Source: Aureococcus anophagefferens (taxonomy: Eukaryota > Sar > Pelagophyceae > Pelagomonadales > Pelagomonadaceae). Taken from it: 64,000 nt of DNA. Location: NCBI RefSeq assembly GCF_000186865.1, contig NW_008705567.1, forward strand, positions 709,401 through 773,400, read 5' to 3'. The first letter of the stretch is position 1. Each line of letters starts with the position of its first letter. A program made the translations under genes and the position numbers. Below, in pieces: positions 18,701 to 28,308 of this stretch. The notes under the pieces were generated by a model, which saw nothing but the letters and a program-made list of their open reading frames with translations, ran no database searches and was not told the origin of the DNA.

Positions 18701-21700
18701 AGATGAAGGAGAAGAGGTAGTCCAGCGTCGTGAAGAGCGTGAAGATGGGCATCTTCGGGTCCATGAGCGGCGTCTTGCAGGCGAGCATGAAGGAGCCGAC
18801 GATGATGCACGCGATGATGATCTGGTCGAAGAGCGGCTTCTTTATCGTCTCGACGCAGAGCTTGCGCACGGGGTGGTCCACGGGGAACATGTAGAGGGAC
18901 ACGTTGGGCTTCTCCTTGGGCGGGGCCGTCTCCTTGGGCTTGGGCTCCGTCTTCGGCGGGTGCACCGCGGCCTCGACGTCCTCGGGGTCCTTCTTCTTCT
19001 TCGCCTTCAGAGCCGCGATCTGGAAGGGCGTGAGCTCCTTCGCGTCGGAGTCGCCCGGGTCGTCCTCGGTGCCCTTCTTCAGGATGTTGACGGCCTTGGC
19101 GACCTGGCGGAAGGACTTGAGCTTGCGGAGCGACTCCTCGCGCGGCGCGGGCTGGCTCAGCTCCTCGTTGTCCTCGAACTTGGACAGGAGAATCGCCAGG
19201 AACATGTTCATGACGAAAAAGGCGAGGATGATGATCGTCAGCATCATGTAGAAGACGCCGTAGTAGACGTTGTCGCGGCCGCGCATGAGGTCGTACATGA
19301 CCAGGTTCCACGACTCGCCCGTCAGCACGCCGAAGACCGTGATCATCGACGACATGAAGTCGTCGAAGTTCAAATCCACGGGGTCCAAATCCGAGTAGGC
19401 CGGGTCGAGCTTGCACTCGCCCTTGGCGCTGTCGCAGACGCCGGCCTGTCGCACACACGCACCGTCCTCTATCATCCCGTCGCATACCCCGAAGGCGACC
19501 TTCGCGCCCGTGTCGTCGTCGAAGCGGAGCTGGTTCGCGAAGAGCTGCATGCCCAGCAGCCCAAAAATAAAAACCATGAGCATGAGCAGCACCAAAAAGT
19601 TCCCGATCTCCTTCGCCGTCTCCGCCATCGTCGCCAGCAACACTTGCAGGGACTGCCACGACTTGAAGAGCTTGAAGATCCGAAACACGCGGAAGCAGCG
19701 GAACGCGGAGATCGCGCCGCCGCCGAAGCCCGCGTCCGACGCCGCGAGAATCATCGTGATGATGGACACCCAGACGATGGTGAAATCGAAGAGGTTGAAC
19801 GTGTCCGAGGCGTAGTTGGCCCAGCCCAGCGCCACGAGCTTGAGGACCATCTCGACGATGAAGACGAACGCCAAGACCAGATTGGACACCTCCATGAAGT
19901 TGGACCACTCCTCGTCGCGCGGGTAGTCGTCGAGGCATAAAGCTACCGTGTTCAACCCGATGCAGAGGTAGATGAAGTTGTTGAACATGTCGGACGTCAC
20001 GAAGTCGAAGAGCATGAGCCGCGGCGGCGGTCCCGGGATCGTCGCGCGCATGCGCGCGATGATGTCGGCGTCGTCCTCCTCCTCGCCTTTCGCGAGTTTC
20101 ACGCCGCCCGACGCCAGCGCCAGCGCGGCGGCCTCGGCCTCCTCCTCGGCCTCCGCGTCCTCCTCGTCGCCCAGCGTGTCCGCGATGACGCCGAGCACCA
20201 GGTTCAGCACGAGCATGGACCCGACCGCGAACAGGCTCAGGAACAAAAAGATGGAGATGGGCGGCCAGGCCGCGTCCATGCAGTGGTACATGATGTCCGT
20301 CCAGCCCTCCATGGTCACGGCCTGGAACAACGAGATCATCGCGGAGCCGAGGTTGTCGAAATTCGTGTACCCGAAATTCAGCGAGTCGGAGAACTCCGGG
20401 TAGAGCGTCGCGTAGAGCCCCGCGGGGAAGCGGCTCCAGTCCGTGAGCTGCACGGGCACGGTCTTCTTCTTGTCCTGCCACATGTAGATGTCCTTGCCGA
20501 CCTTGGGCGAGAACTTGAAGCGCCGGTTGCCGCGCTCGTCGTAGTTGGACCCGCAGTACGTCGGCCCGGACTCGACGGGGTCGTAGGACTTTTCCGGGAA
20601 GACGGGGTCGTCGTTGGCGTCGCTCCGCGGCGCCCAGCCGGGCCCGTGCGTGCCCGCGACGACGACCTCGTAGGACGGCCAGCCGTCGCCGCGGTCGTCG
20701 ACGGGCGGGTAGACGCCGTCGTCGCCGCTGTAGTCGCCCGCGAGCACGTAGCCGGACCGCTGCTGGCGGCCGTTCTCGTAGCACTTGTGGAGGCCGCCTA
20801 AACCGAAGATCTCGTTGGCCTTGGCCGCGCAGGGCCGGCCGTCGTCCTCGTCGATGAGCCAGAGGCACCGTTTGGACGACTGCCACGGGTGCTTGCCGTC
20901 GTCGCCGTTGAGGTCGCCCTCGGCGTACTTGTGCGCGTACGTGTCCGTCACGGGGATGCCCGCGGGGCCCGGGAACGTCGCCGTCGCGCAGGCCCAGGTG
21001 TCCTTCGAGTCCCAGCTCTGCCAGTTGTAGTCGTCGCCCGCGTCGAGCGCGCCGCAGAGGCCCTCGACCGAAGAACAGTTCGCGAGCATCGCGTCGTAGC
21101 CCACCGTGCGGTAGCCGTAGTCGATGCGCAGCATGAGCTCGCGGTAGGCGTCGAACTCGTCGTCGGACGGGAAGTAGTTGCCGTAGAGGCACGTCGGGCA
21201 CTCCGTGGACCCGTCCGGGCACGACACGCCGTCGACGCACGGCCGGTACCACGTGTCCGGCACCCGCGTCGGGTAGGGCGTGATGCGGCACCGGAAGTGC
21301 AGCGCGCCCTTGAAGAACTGCATGCAGGCGATGGACACGACAAACAGCAGGAAGGTGAGCAGCGTCACGGTGACGGCCAGCCCGTCGAACGCCGCCATGA
21401 ACGTCACGACGATGCGCCGGAGGCCCTGGAACTTCGACAGGGACTTGAGGGGCCGCAGCAGCCGGAACATCTTGAGGGACTGGAGCGCCGACAGCGACGG
21501 CACGGCCTGGGCGCCGATCCAGGACATGACGCAGACGAAGTCGAGGATGTTCCAGTTGTTCTTGAGGTACGTGTGGGGGCCCTCCGAGTAGAAGCCGAGC
21601 GCGAAGATCTTGCAGACCATCTCGATGAGGAAGACGGGGCCGAAGACCCAGGAGTTGGTGAAGTCGCCGACGACGTTCTGCCAGCACTTGTCCGGGTCCG

Positions 21701-22078
21701 GCGCGCCGAAGTTGGGGTTGTCGTGCGCGACGCCGTTGCGCCCGGGGTCGCCGTTGCGGTCGAGGCACTCGATGCGGTAGTCCGTCATGGCCATGATGAT
21801 CGAGTTGAGGCCGATGAAGACGATGATGACCATGTCGAAGGCCGGCGCCCGCGTGAGCTTGACGAAGAACTGGCGGAGCCCGTCGTCCGGCGCGAGGCAG
21901 CCCAGGGCCTTGTCGCAGAGCTGCGCGCGGGGGGGGGGGTCGCGTGAGCGCGCGCGCGCGGCGGGGAGGGGGACGCGGGCGGCCGTGCGGGCGGCCATTT
22001 GTCCTCCTCGGCCGCGGCGTCCGAGCCCTCGGGGTGCACCTTGGTCGTCATGACGTACGGCTTGCCCTCAGAGCCCAT
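15789..22078 (-). CDS. Four-domain voltage-gated calcium channel alpha-1-like (EEEE)
   Basis: Plasma- or flagellar-membrane cation channel with four 6-TM repeats, about 2,060 residues. All four S4 sensors carry Arg/Lys every third residue (e.g. FRCFRVFRIFKLF, FKVLRAFRVFRPL). The selectivity filters are TMEGW (DI, ~20300), TGESW (DII, ~19310), STEGW (DIII, ~17760) and TTGENW (DIV, ~16850). These give an EEEE locus, the hallmark of Ca2+ selectivity. The DI S5-pore loop is about 320 residues and Cys-rich, far longer than usual. The C-terminus has a helical EF-like region then an Ala/Pro/Glu tail. The likely start is ATG 22076-22078 (MGSEGKPYV), joined by a short intron (acceptor AG at 21921-21922, before a C-rich tract). 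The in-frame ATG at 21998 would instead translate that intron. Confidence 0.93.
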
Positions 22079-22669
22079 CGACCACGCCCATCCACGGGCC
22101 AAGGCTGCGACGGGGAGGGGAAGGGCGTCGGGGCGCGCTCCGGCGCGATACGAAGCGGCGCGCGTCGACCCCCGGGCGCCCCGGAGGCGGCCTCTCGCGC
22201 CGTCCCGGCCGGGCCCCGGCCCGGCGCCCGGCGACAACGCTCCCGTCCGCTGACGGCGCGCGGGCCGGCGCGCGGGCCGGGGGCTGCCCCCCGGCCCGCC
22301 CCGGCGCGTCCCGCCCGCCCGATGCGCCGCCGGCGCGTCCGCCGCCCCGCGCCGCCGCCGGAACCCGCGCCGACCGACCGCCGGAACCTCGACAATGCAG
22401 ACGCTGCGCCATACCGAGCCGCTATGTGAGGGAGCAGCTACCCGACAGCGGCGAGCAGAGATATGCTGGGGCGTTATGTAGTACTTCAATAGCTTTTATA
22501 TCCAACCGGGGCTGCTCCGTCTTCTGCCCCCGGCGCTCTCCCGCCCCCGCCGCGCCGCCCTCCGCGGGGTCCCGCCCCCCGCCGCCGCCGCCCGAGGCCG
22601 GCACCGAAGCCAGCCGCCCGCCGGGGCGCCCCGGACCGTCGGGGCGCGCGAGGAACCGCACGGCACGCC
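22079..22669. promoter_or_regulatory. Divergent upstream region, extremely GC-rich
   Basis: 591 bp between the channel gene and the IQ-motif gene. 22130-22380 is almost pure G+C and contains a strong inverted repeat (annotated). 22430-22510 is a relatively AT-rich island around TTTTATATCC, a possible core promoter for one of the two genes. No RNA gene found. Confidence 0.4.
22272..22299. repeat. 12-bp-stem inverted repeat (GC hairpin)
   Basis: GCGGGCCGGGGG (22272-22283) pairs perfectly with CCCCCGGCCCGC (22288-22299) around a 4-base loop. It could extrude or fold in RNA; no terminator role is expected in a eukaryotic nucleus. Confidence 0.6.
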
Positions 22670-23227
22670 ATGCCCTGCATGATGGACGACGCGCCCCGGG
22701 GCGCCCTCAAGGAGGCCGCGGGCTTCGAGTTCCGCCAGAACACGCTGAGCGACCTGCGGAACCGGGGCATCCTGAGCGACAAGGAGTACAAGCGCAAGCT
22801 CAAGCGGTCCCTGGACCGCCAGCAGACCTGGGAGCGCGAACGCCGCGAGGCGGACGCGCGCGCCGCGCGCGAGCGCGAGCTCGCCCGCCAGGCGAGGAAC
22901 GACGGCCCCCGCGCGGCGTCGGACCGCGAGCGCTTCCTCGCCGCCTGTCCCGACTACGACGACCTCGTCCGCCGCGACGTCCGCGTCTCCATGGACACGA
23001 TGTACTTTTCGGCCGTCGTCATCCAAAAGGTCTGGCGGGGCGTGCTCACGCGCCTCGTCTCCAAGTGCATCGTCATCCAGGCCTACTGGCGCGGCTGCAT
23101 GACGCGCATGCGCAAGGCCCGCGGCTACTACGCGAAGGCGCGCCGGAGCCTCCGCATGGTCCGCGGCCTCTCCGGGTCCTCCATGGGCGGCGGCTCCCCG
23201 AAGCAGAAGCGGCGGGACAACCGGTAG
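22670..23227 (+). CDS. IQ-motif (calmodulin-binding) protein
   Basis: 185 residues, intronless. The N-terminal half is a charged helix (DKEYKRKLKRSLDRQQTWERERREAD region). Two adjacent IQ motifs follow: VVIQKVWRGVLTRLV and CIVIQAYWRGCMTRMR, residues ~117-150, which bind calmodulin or EF-hand light chains. The tail is basic. Several Met codons near the start (22670, 22679, 22682) are alternatives. Small IQ proteins occur in flagellar and cytoskeletal complexes, and the divergent neighbour is a calcium channel; a shared calcium role is an inference only. Confidence 0.75.
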   Translation: MPCMMDDAPRGALKEAAGFEFRQNTLSDLRNRGILSDKEYKRKLKRSLDRQQTWERERREADARAARERELARQARNDGPRAASDRERFLAACPDYDDLVRRDVRVSMDTMYFSAVVIQKVWRGVLTRLVSKCIVIQAYWRGCMTRMRKARGYYAKARRSLRMVRGLSGSSMGGGSPKQKRRDNR

Positions 23228-23487
23228 AGCGGCGCGCGGACGACGACCCCAAGCCCCGCCCCCGGAAAGAAAAGAAAAAAATGAAAGATCAAGACGCGGC
23301 GCGCGCGCGCAACTCCGCGCGCCGCCGCCGCCCGACCCCCAGGCAACCTCAATTTGGAATCTTAAGTTACCTTTTGCTGTTTTGGAACACCATCGGGCGG
23401 TCCTAAGGTCGCCGGGACTCGGGAGGCGTGTCCCCGGGGAGGCGCGGCCGGTTCTCAGTGCACTCGAGGTCCCGCAAGTACCGCAAT

Positions 23488-24072
23488 TCAAGACTTACAC
23501 TTACTACGTTTCTTCGCCTTCTTGAGGAGGTGGCCGACGCGCATGACGCCGTCCCGCGACTCGGGCAGGAGGTCGCCGGGCCGCCGCTTCCGCTTCGGCT
23601 TCGCGCCGCCGCGCGTCGCGTCGCGCTTCTCCGTCGGCGCGACGACGCCCGACGCGCGCCGCTCGTCGAGGATCTTCTTCTCGCGCTTGTCCTCGGCGCG
23701 GCGGATGCCCAGGAGCATCTTCAGGGGCATCTTCTGCGCCTTTTCGGCCTTGGCGCCGAACGCGACCATTTTTTCGTTCTCGCGGATCTTCTGCTGCCGC
23801 CGGCTCAGGCCCGTCGCGCCAAAGTCGAAGACGTCCTTCTTCGCCGCGCGCAGCGACATGAAGTTCGGGTCCTTGCCGTTCTTGCCCTTGCCGCGGCCGC
23901 CGCGGCCCGCGCCGCGGCCGCCGCCGCCGCGGCCGCGGCCGGCGTCGATGGGTCTCGGTGTCGCTTGCTGTTTCTTGGGCTTGAAGGCCTTCGGCTTCGG
24001 GCCCGTCTTCTGCGACGTGTCGTTGCCGCTGCGCGAGAAGGCCATGCTCGGCATGGCGACGCGCTGGGCCAT
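23488..24072 (-). CDS. C1orf131/DUF4602-like nucleolar protein
   Basis: 194-residue basic protein resembling human C1orf131 (DUF4602), a component of the small-subunit processome in pre-rRNA maturation. The family blocks are FDFGATGLSRRQQKIRENE followed by KMVAFGAKAEKAQKMPLK, then a KREKKILDERR helix, and the C-terminal DGVMRVGHLLKKAKK, which corresponds to the family's GxxGxF-K end. An RGG-like stretch (GRGRGGGGRGAGRGGRG) near residues 43-62 suggests RNA binding. ATG at 24070-24072. It converges on the IQ gene and is divergent from RbfA. Confidence 0.78.
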   Translation of the reverse strand: MAQRVAMPSMAFSRSGNDTSQKTGPKPKAFKPKKQQATPRPIDAGRGRGGGGRGAGRGGRGKGKNGKDPNFMSLRAAKKDVFDFGATGLSRRQQKIRENEKMVAFGAKAEKAQKMPLKMLLGIRRAEDKREKKILDERRASGVVAPTEKRDATRGGAKPKRKRRPGDLLPESRDGVMRVGHLLKKAKKRSKCKS

Positions 24073-24257
24073 CGTTTTGGCGGTGTTTTCAGACGATGTT
24101 TCGCCGCAGCGATCGTCGCAGCGTTCGTGGGCGTTCCTCGCGCGTCGGAGCAGCGCCCGAATAGGTCGCAGCGCGGCGCGTGTCGATGCGCGCGACGACG
24201 GCCGGCGTGCGGCGATAGATGTTGCTGTGCTCCACGAGGTTGCTGTCGAAGGTCAGG

Positions 24258-25004
24258 ATGGAGCTGAAATTCTTCGCTTTTGCGCTGGCCGTCGCCACCG
24301 CCTGGGTGCCGCCGGCGCCCGCGCACCGCCCCGCCGTCGCGGTCCGCATGGGCCGCGGGTCGCGGGGCATGGCGCGCGAGGAGGTGGACCGGTCCCGGCG
24401 CCAGAGCCGCGTCGCGCAGCTCGTGCGCAGCGAGCTGGCGACGGTGATCCGCGACGGCGCGTTCCTCGTCAAGACCGGGGACCGCGTCGACGCCGAGGTG
24501 CTCAAGTCGACGTCCGTGCTCGACGTGTCCGTGTCGCCGGACCTCCGCGCGGCGACGGCGACGATCACGACGCTCGGCGACACGAGCGCCAAGCGCGAGG
24601 CCTTCTCCTGGCTCGTCAAGAACGAGCGGAGCGTGCGCTACGCGCTGGCGAAGCGCCTGAAGCACTCGAAGCGCGTGCCCGCCGTGACCTTCCGCAAGGC
24701 CGACGTGTCCGCGGCGACGAAGCTCATGGATCTGATCGACCGCGCGGCCGACGACGGCGGCGACGGCGGCGCCGGCGTCATCGACGGCCTCGACTTCGAC
24801 CTCGACCTCGACGACGAGGCCGAGGCGGTCGAGGAGGCGGCCCCCGACGACGACGACTTCGCGGCGCTCCTCGCGAGGCAGGCGGCGCGGCGCGCGACGC
24901 TCGGCGGCTCCGCGGAGGGCGACCTCGCCCTCCTCGACGACGACGACGACGAGCTCGACTTCGACCTCGACCTCGACGACGGCGACGGCGACGACGACGC
25001 GTGA
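24258..25004 (+). CDS. RBFA: Ribosome-binding factor A, plastid-targeted
   Basis: 30S ribosome maturation factor (RbfA, KH-like fold), here 248 residues. The N-terminus MELKFFAFALAVATAW is a signal peptide followed by a Pro/Ala/Arg leader, a bipartite pre-sequence typical of complex red-lineage plastids (the usual Phe after the cleavage site is Trp here). The core runs from SRRQSRVAQLVRSELATVI through STSVLDVSVSPDLRAATATI to RYALAKRLKHSKRVPAVTFRK. The C-terminal third is highly acidic (Asp/Glu runs), absent from bacterial RbfA (~130 aa). An ATG 39 bp upstream (24219) is also in frame. Predicted location is the plastid stroma. Confidence 0.88.
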   Translation: MELKFFAFALAVATAWVPPAPAHRPAVAVRMGRGSRGMAREEVDRSRRQSRVAQLVRSELATVIRDGAFLVKTGDRVDAEVLKSTSVLDVSVSPDLRAATATITTLGDTSAKREAFSWLVKNERSVRYALAKRLKHSKRVPAVTFRKADVSAATKLMDLIDRAADDGGDGGAGVIDGLDFDLDLDDEAEAVEEAAPDDDDFAALLARQAARRATLGGSAEGDLALLDDDDDELDFDLDLDDGDGDDDA

Positions 25005-25038
25005 GTGTGTAACTGGGTTTCGTTCGTGTTAGAGGGGG

Positions 25039-26290
25039 CTACGCGCCTTCCTCGTCAAGGAGGTCACGGAGGTCCATGTCTTCTTGCCAGGCGGCGTTGC
25101 GCTCGAAGGCGCTGATACCTGCCTTCGTCGTGACTCCGAGGGTGTCGCATCTCTCCGCGCTCGACCGCGCTGATCTGCTCGAGCGCAGATACGGCTTTAT
25201 CGTGGCCTTTGGCAGCCGCGCGCGCGAACCAGCGTTTGGCTTCTTCGAGGTCTTGTGTCACGCCGCGCCCGGTCACGTAGCGTTCACCGACATTGTACTC
25301 TGCCTGGGTGATCCTTTGCTTTGCGGCGAGCTCAAGTAGGCGGAAGGTCTCTTCGTGTGGGGAGCCGTTGTCTTCAAGGAATTCTGCGAGCTTGGCCTGC
25401 GCATGCGCATATCCCCTATCCGCAGCTGTACGCCAGAGCTGCAACGCCTTGTTCTTGTCCAACTTGACACCGTCTCCGGCTGCATACAAGACCGCAAGGC
25501 GCGAAGCCGCCTCCGCGTCACCGAGCTCCACAGCGCGCTTGTAAATCTTCGCTGCCTTCTTCGTGGATTTCACGACGCCGCAATCGCCTACAAAGTGCGT
25601 CAATTGACGATGTTCCACATTTTTTGCCGGTCTAATCTCTCGGAAAAGGACGCTCGAGATCACCGATGCGATACACATTGCCCAGGAACGTCACCGCTTC
25701 CGGCACATCGTTCTCCACGTGGCGACGAAGAAGTGCCAGAGATTCGGCGTCACTTTTAGGGGACGGCGCCCGACAGACAGGGCACGACCCGTAGCCGGTC
25801 TTCTCGGCGCAAGAGCTGCAGATCCGCCGGCAGCAGCAGAGTACGATCGTACTCCTCACATTCATGTCCCACTCCTCCAAGCAGACCGGGCATCGCGATC
25901 CGAACCGTGCCGACTCCGGCTCCGGCTCCGGGTTCGCCTCGCGCCGCGCGCGGGCAGCCTCGTGTTCCGCCGCGATACGCGCGCGATCTCGTCGGCTTGC
26001 GACCGCGGCGCGGGGCCGTAGAAGAGCTCCCGCGGGGGCGGGGGCGTCGGGGCCTCCGCCCGCGCCGCCTCGGCCGCGCGCTCGTCTCGGATCTTTTTGC
26101 ACGCCTTCCGGTGGCCGCGGTCGCGCCAGTCGATCTTTTGGCAGGCGACGCTGCAGTAAGACGTGGTTCCGCAGGGGCAATTAAGCTTTGCCTCCTCACC
26201 GCAGATGGTGCAGGTCAGGCGCAGCTTCAATTCTTTGACCCGGGCCATGCGCTCTTCATATTCTTTTTGCTTCTTTTCCCAGTCGCGCAT
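25039..26290 (-). CDS. MYND-RING-Sel1 repeat protein, frameshifted copy
   Basis: Paralogue of the intact gene at 59412-60410. It starts at ATG 26290. A MYND zinc finger (CTICGEEAKLNCPCG ... CSVACQKIDWRDRGHRKAC) is followed by a RING-like finger (CPVCLEEW ... CPVCRAP) and Sel1 repeats (KIYKRAVELGDAEAASRLAVLY). Relative to the paralogue one base is missing in a CG-repeat near 25977-25987, which shifts the frame after ADEIAR. Downstream the frame is recovered and a 76-nt GT-AG intron (25588-25663) splices GNVYRIG|DCGVVKS to exactly the paralogue's length. A second 52-nt intron (25119-25170, GC donor) would give the end DMDLRDLLDEEGA. It is either a decaying copy or a sequencing error in a CG run. 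GC content is lower than that of neighbours. Confidence 0.72.
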
Positions 26291-26463
26291 CGTGAAGTCG
26301 TCGTAGCAAGGGGTCGTGCGGTCTCGTTAGCGTCGGTTGGGGGTCGTGGGGTCCCTGGCGTCGGGGCGGGGGGGCTTAGCGGGTGCCTGCGCGCGTCGCT
26401 CGCGCCGCCTCAAAATCGCAAACTTAGTCGCCAGATTCTCGCCACAAGCGATCGAGAGTCGCA

Positions 26464-28256
26464 ATGCGAGCGCCCTGGCTTGCGATAATCGCGGGGTGTA
26501 TAGCAACAGACCCAATCATACAGAAGACCGTCTCGTCACCAAAGACCCGCTTCGTCTTCTGGGCGGGCCTCGAAGGCTCGGGCCATCACGGCGTCAAAAC
26601 CATCGGCGAGAGATGCGCCAAGACCGAGCTCTGCGACGTACCGCACGACGCCTGGGCGGCGCTCGTGGACCTCCACCGGGTGAATAGCGACCCCGGGTCG
26701 CTGTCGCGCAACGGGTCCATCTACGTGCTCGGCTACCAGGCCGCGGACCGCGTCGCGGCCGCGCGGCGAGGCTTCGCCGCGCGGCTCGGCGCGCTCGCGG
26801 AAAGCGAAACGTCGACGCTCGTCTTCCTCAACGGCGTGAAGCTGCCGGGCATGGGCATGCTCTCCTACCCCAGCGGCGGCGCGGCGCGCAAGTCGCTCAC
26901 GCGGCCGGACGCGCGGACCTTGGCGGCGCTCGCCGAAGCCGCGCGCGCGGATTTGCGCGTCGTCGTGCTCCGCCGGTCCGCGGCGGCCATCGCCCGGTCC
27001 ACGGTACACCACCGCCGCTTCGGCGCCCACGACGGCAACGGCCACGCGCGCCAGCTCGCGACGCTCGCGGAGAACGGGGCAGGACAAGGGTGATTCAACG
27101 TCGCTTCAACGTGAGTGTTCCGCGCGCGCGCGTTTCGGAAAAAGCACCCACGCTTCGAGAGCGCTCCGAGAGATGATCGCTCGTCCAAAGATCAGCCGAA
27201 ACGAGTGGAAAACGGCCGAGATAGGAGCCTTTGAAGTTGGGCATGTCGCACCCTTGTCCCGCCCAGGCGGAGAACGCGGCCGCGCTGGCGGCGCAGCTCT
27301 CGCTCGTCGACGCTTCTTTCGTTCGCTGCGTCGACTACGACAACCTCGGCGACGCCCGCGCCTGGGGCGCGACGGCCGCCTGGCTCCACCCGGGGCTCGG
27401 CGGCGGCGGCCTCGCGGGCTTGCTCGCGGACGTGCGGCCCGCGGCCGCGGCGCCCGCGGCGGAACGCGACGTCCACTTCGACCACTTCAACGCCACGCTC
27501 GCCGTCCTCGACGGCCACTGCGGCGCGCCCGTCCCGCGCCTCGCCAAGCGCGCGACGTCGCCGACGACGCGCTTCCTTTTCCTCGCGGCGCTCGACGGGT
27601 CGCCCGTCGCGGGTACGTTCGACGAAACGCTCGAGTTCGACGACGCGGCGACCGCGCTCGGCGACCGCACCGACGCCGACGTGGCGCGCGCGCGGGCGCG
27701 CCTCGTCGCGGACCTGCGCGCGCGGCGCGGCGCGCGCGGTTTCGTCGGTTTGGCCGCGGTCCGGGCCGCGGACGAAGCGCCGCCGCAGTGGATGCGGCTC
27801 ACGGGCGCCGCCGGGCGGCCGGACGTCGCCGTCCTCGCGGCGCTCGCCGAGGACGCCGGCGCGGACCTGCGCGTGCTCGTCGTCGACGCCGCGGCGCCCG
27901 CGGCGCGCCGGCTCCGCGCCGCGCGCGGCGGCCGCGCGGCCGCCGCGCGGGCGAGCGACGACGTCGCGCGCCGCCACCCGGCGGCGCAGGCCGCCGCCGT
28001 GCGCGCCCAGGGCGCCGCCGTCGTCGCGTCGCAGCTCGCGCGCCTCGACGCGGCGTTCGTCCGCTGCGCGGCCGCGGACGCGGCGACGGCCGCGTGGGTC
28101 CACCCGGACCTCGGCGCCGCGGGCCTCGCGGCCCTCCTGCGCCGGGCCGGCGCCGCCGCGCCCGGGGCGCCCCGCGACGCCGCCGGCGACGTCCACGCCG
28201 CGCACGCGGCCGCCTACGTCGGCGTCGCGCGCCGCGCCGCGCGATGCCCCGCCTAA
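26464..28256 (+). CDS. Sulfotransferase-like P-loop protein with two tandem domains
   Basis: CDS = 26464..27066 + 27267..28256 (530 aa), interrupted by an introner. The first domain starts with a signal-anchor-like MRAPWLAIIAGCIA, then TRFVFWAGLEGSGHH, where GLEGSGHH is the 5'-PSB P-loop of algal sulfotransferase-like proteins, and LRVVVLRRSAAAIARS, the 3'-PB-like strand. A second half (from ~27550) repeats the layout: TTRFLFLAALDGSP, LRVLVVDAAAPAARR, FVRCAAADAATAAWVHPDLG versus FVRCVDYD...AAWLHPGLG. It has lost the P-loop glycines/His and the Arg-Ser of the 3'-PB motif. The protein is probably Golgi/secretory; PAPS-dependent activity, if any, would sit in the first domain. Confidence 0.65.
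27075..27266 (+). mobile_element. Introner element IE3 (in sulfotransferase-like gene, sense)
   Basis: 192 bp, ends CGGGGCAGGACAAGGGTG and CACCCTTGTCCCGCCCAG. The target duplication is GCGGAGAA at 27067-27074 and 27267-27274, 8/8. The intron runs 27067-27266 (GC-AG, phase 0). Splicing joins TL|AENAAAL and recreates the uninterrupted frame. It is very similar to IE1 and IE2 in its body. Confidence 0.93.
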
Positions 28257-28308
28257 CTACTAGTAGGACTTCAACGATGATGCGGCCCGAAGAGTGAAGA
28301 CAACGACG

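Noticed and set aside
17931..19940. Very long plus-strand open frame opposite the calcium channel
   Set aside because: Arg/Val/Asp/His-rich, no domain, exact shadow of the channel; typical of GC-rich DNA where antisense stops are rare. The same applies to 645-1676 (minus), 4572-6722 (minus) and 40003-41694 (minus).
21785..21998. ATG at 21998 as start of the calcium channel
   Set aside because: It would translate a Pro/Arg stretch ending in a C-run and CAG that looks like an intron 3' end; MGSEGKPYV at 22078 is a better first exon.
22430..22510. tRNA or small RNA gene in the AT-richer island
   Set aside because: No cloverleaf arms or A/B boxes could be paired; more likely a promoter.
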